From assembly GCA_014584315.1 (NCBI GenBank), contig JACTNA010000018.1, positions 124,001 through 188,000 on the forward strand: 64,000 nucleotides of DNA, given 5' to 3'. The position numbers and the translations under genes are program-made. The DNA is from Planctomycetota bacterium (GTDB lineage Bacteria > Planctomycetota > Phycisphaerae > Phycisphaerales > UBA1924). Below, piece after piece: positions 63,080-64,000 of the stretch. The stretch's first letter is position 1. Every line of letters begins with the position of its first letter. Under the pieces are notes generated by a model, which was not told the DNA's origin, searched no databases, and was given only the letters and a program-made list of their open reading frames with translations.

Positions 63080-64000
63080 ATGCCCAGCCCCGCCGCGCCC
63101 GCATCCGTCGTCCATCGTGTCGAGGTGCGCCCCGCCGACCCGGCCTCCGACCCGCGCGGCCGGCGCGTCCTGGGCGACGCCCGCGCCGCCGGCTACCGGC
63201 TCGACTCCGTCTCGGTCGCCCGGGTCTACCTCCTCGAAGGATCGATCGAAGAAGCCGACGCCGGCGATCTCGCCCGTCGCCTGCTCACCGACCCCGTGGC
63301 GGAACGATCGACACTCGGCGCATCGCCCGCATCCGGCTCGGTCGTCGAGGTCCACCCCCTCCCCGGCGTCATGGATCCGACCGCCCAGACCGTCGCCGAC
63401 GCCATCCGTGATCTGACCGGCGAATCGGTCCGCGTCTCGACCGGCTGGCGCTACGACCTCACCGGCCCGGACGCCCCCCGCGCCGACGAGATCGCCCGCC
63501 GCCTGCTGGCGAACACGGTCGTTCACGCCGTGCACACGCGTCCGTTCCACCCGGACAGCCTCCCCACCGGCCGGCCCGCCGACCAGCGCGTGCGCCACGT
63601 CCCGCTCACCGCGCTGGAGGACGATGCCCTGGAACGCCTCAGCCGCGACGCGCACCTCTTCCTCAGCCTCGACGAGATGCGGGCGATCCGCGACCACTAC
63701 CGCACGCTCGGCCGCGAGCCGACCGACATCGAACTCGAGACCCTCGCCCAAACCTGGTCCGAGCACTGCGTCCACAAGACGCTCAAGAGCCGGATCCGGT
63801 ACCGCAACGGCGAAGCGGCAGAGTGGCAGAGTGGCGAAGTGGCAGAGACGCGCGATCCCCGATCGACTTCCGGCAGGGCCGATCCGATCGACTGGAGCAA
63901 CCGGCCCGGACACACCCTCCACCCCGACGGCTCCGTCGAGATCGACAACCTCCTCAAACGCACCGTCGCCGCCGCCACCCACGAACTCATCGCCGACGGC
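63080..64000 (+). CDS. purL: Phosphoribosylformylglycinamidine synthase PurL with N-terminal PurS-like region (runs off the right edge)
   Basis: Converts FGAR to FGAM in purine synthesis, ATP- and ammonia-dependent. The frame is open for all 307 codons to the window end. Residues 10-165 look like a duplicated PurS domain (HRVEVRPADPASDPRGRRVLGDARAAGY, then VVEVHPLPGVMDPTAQTVADAI). Residues 190-235 start the PurL domain proper (SLDEMRAIRDHYRTLGREPTDIELETLAQTWSEHCVHKTLKS). At residues 245-265 there is an odd in-frame insert of 8-mer words (bases 63811-63850). It then resumes SVEIDNLLKRTVAAATHELI. ATG 63080 is leaderless-type. Confidence 0.93.
   Translation, partial: MPSPAAPASVVHRVEVRPADPASDPRGRRVLGDARAAGYRLDSVSVARVYLLEGSIEEADAGDLARRLLTDPVAERSTLGASPASGSVVEVHPLPGVMDPTAQTVADAIRDLTGESVRVSTGWRYDLTGPDAPRADEIARRLLANTVVHAVHTRPFHPDSLPTGRPADQRVRHVPLTALEDDALERLSRDAHLFLSLDEMRAIRDHYRTLGREPTDIELETLAQTWSEHCVHKTLKSRIRYRNGEAAEWQSGEVAETRDPRSTSGRADPIDWSNRPGHTLHPDGSVEIDNLLKRTVAAATHELIADG
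63811..63850 (+). repeat. 8-mer word repeat inside purL
   Basis: Words AGTGGCAG, AGTGGCGA, AGTGGCAG follow GGCAG, read in frame as RNGEAAEWQSGEVAETRDP. This is the same class as the mnmG insertions. Confidence 0.6.

Overview
This is a very GC-rich (about 70% by eye) stretch of a bacterial chromosome. It most likely belongs to a planctomycete of the class Phycisphaerae. The evidence is five secreted proteins with a C-terminal PEP-CTERM-type tail (P-A-P-G/S-x2-A/L-L, hydrophobic helix, R-R-R-R), a subtilase ending in the cysteine-bounded GC-type dockerin repeat common in that class, a TPR domain fused to a YggX-type Fe(II)-trafficking domain, a DksA-like protein with a histone-H1-like tail, and a PurS-like extension on PurL. 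The assignment is inference from gene content; there is no rRNA in the window. I saw no tRNA, prophage, insertion sequence or CRISPR array.

Layout. 1-7.4 kb: edge-truncated exported protein, primary-type sigma factor, UVR-motif protein, Kef-type antiporter, mnmG and a winged-helix/nucleotidyltransferase pair. 7.8-12.5 kb (minus strand): mdh, a CpeT-like/FKBP fusion, a J-domain chaperone and an exopolysaccharide initiating sugar transferase. 12.8-18.9 kb: surface block with four PEP-CTERM proteins (two are tandem paralogs), a flavin reductase-like protein and the dockerin-tailed subtilase. 19.1-23.3 kb: dcd-nrdJ operon (class II B12-dependent ribonucleotide reductase). 23.7-29.8 kb: FlgI-like/HEAT lipoprotein and smc. 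29.8-43.4 kb: mostly metabolic and housekeeping genes (beta-lactamase-family hydrolase, pyrD, TPR-YggX fusion, PEP-CTERM protein, DUF58, 3D-domain protein, TauE, htpX, proC, accA, dksA-like, lspA, DinB, ThiF/MoeB family). 43.5-45.8 kb: GNAT and a lower-GC AAA/DUF4143 ATPase. 45.9-51.1 kb: rpsL-rpsG, MazG-like, PduO-type cobalamin adenosyltransferase with a PP2C phosphatase, and recJ. 51.2-60.0 kb: a type II secretion/type IV pilus-like operon (three pseudopilins, two small membrane proteins, secretin, TPR lipoprotein) preceded by a HEAT protein with a receiver-like segment. 60.3-64 kb: HTH-receiver protein, M42 peptidase, rnhA and the start of purL.

Genes that work together. NrdJ needs adenosylcobalamin and PduO makes it. 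Dcd supplies dUMP precursor next to NrdJ. The sugar transferase, PEP-CTERM proteins and pseudopilin/secretin system all concern the envelope and its exterior. LspA would process the several lipoproteins.

Two patterns stand out. First, nine genes have a TAnnnT hexamer only 5-7 nt before the start codon and no visible Shine-Dalgarno, which suggests leaderless transcripts. Genes for exported proteins instead have TTGnnn/TAnnnT pairs and leaders of about 35-155 nt. Second, at five sites there are clusters of imperfect 7-9-mer word repeats, often as inverted arms. Three of these sites lie in frame inside the conserved enzymes MnmG (two) and PurL (one).
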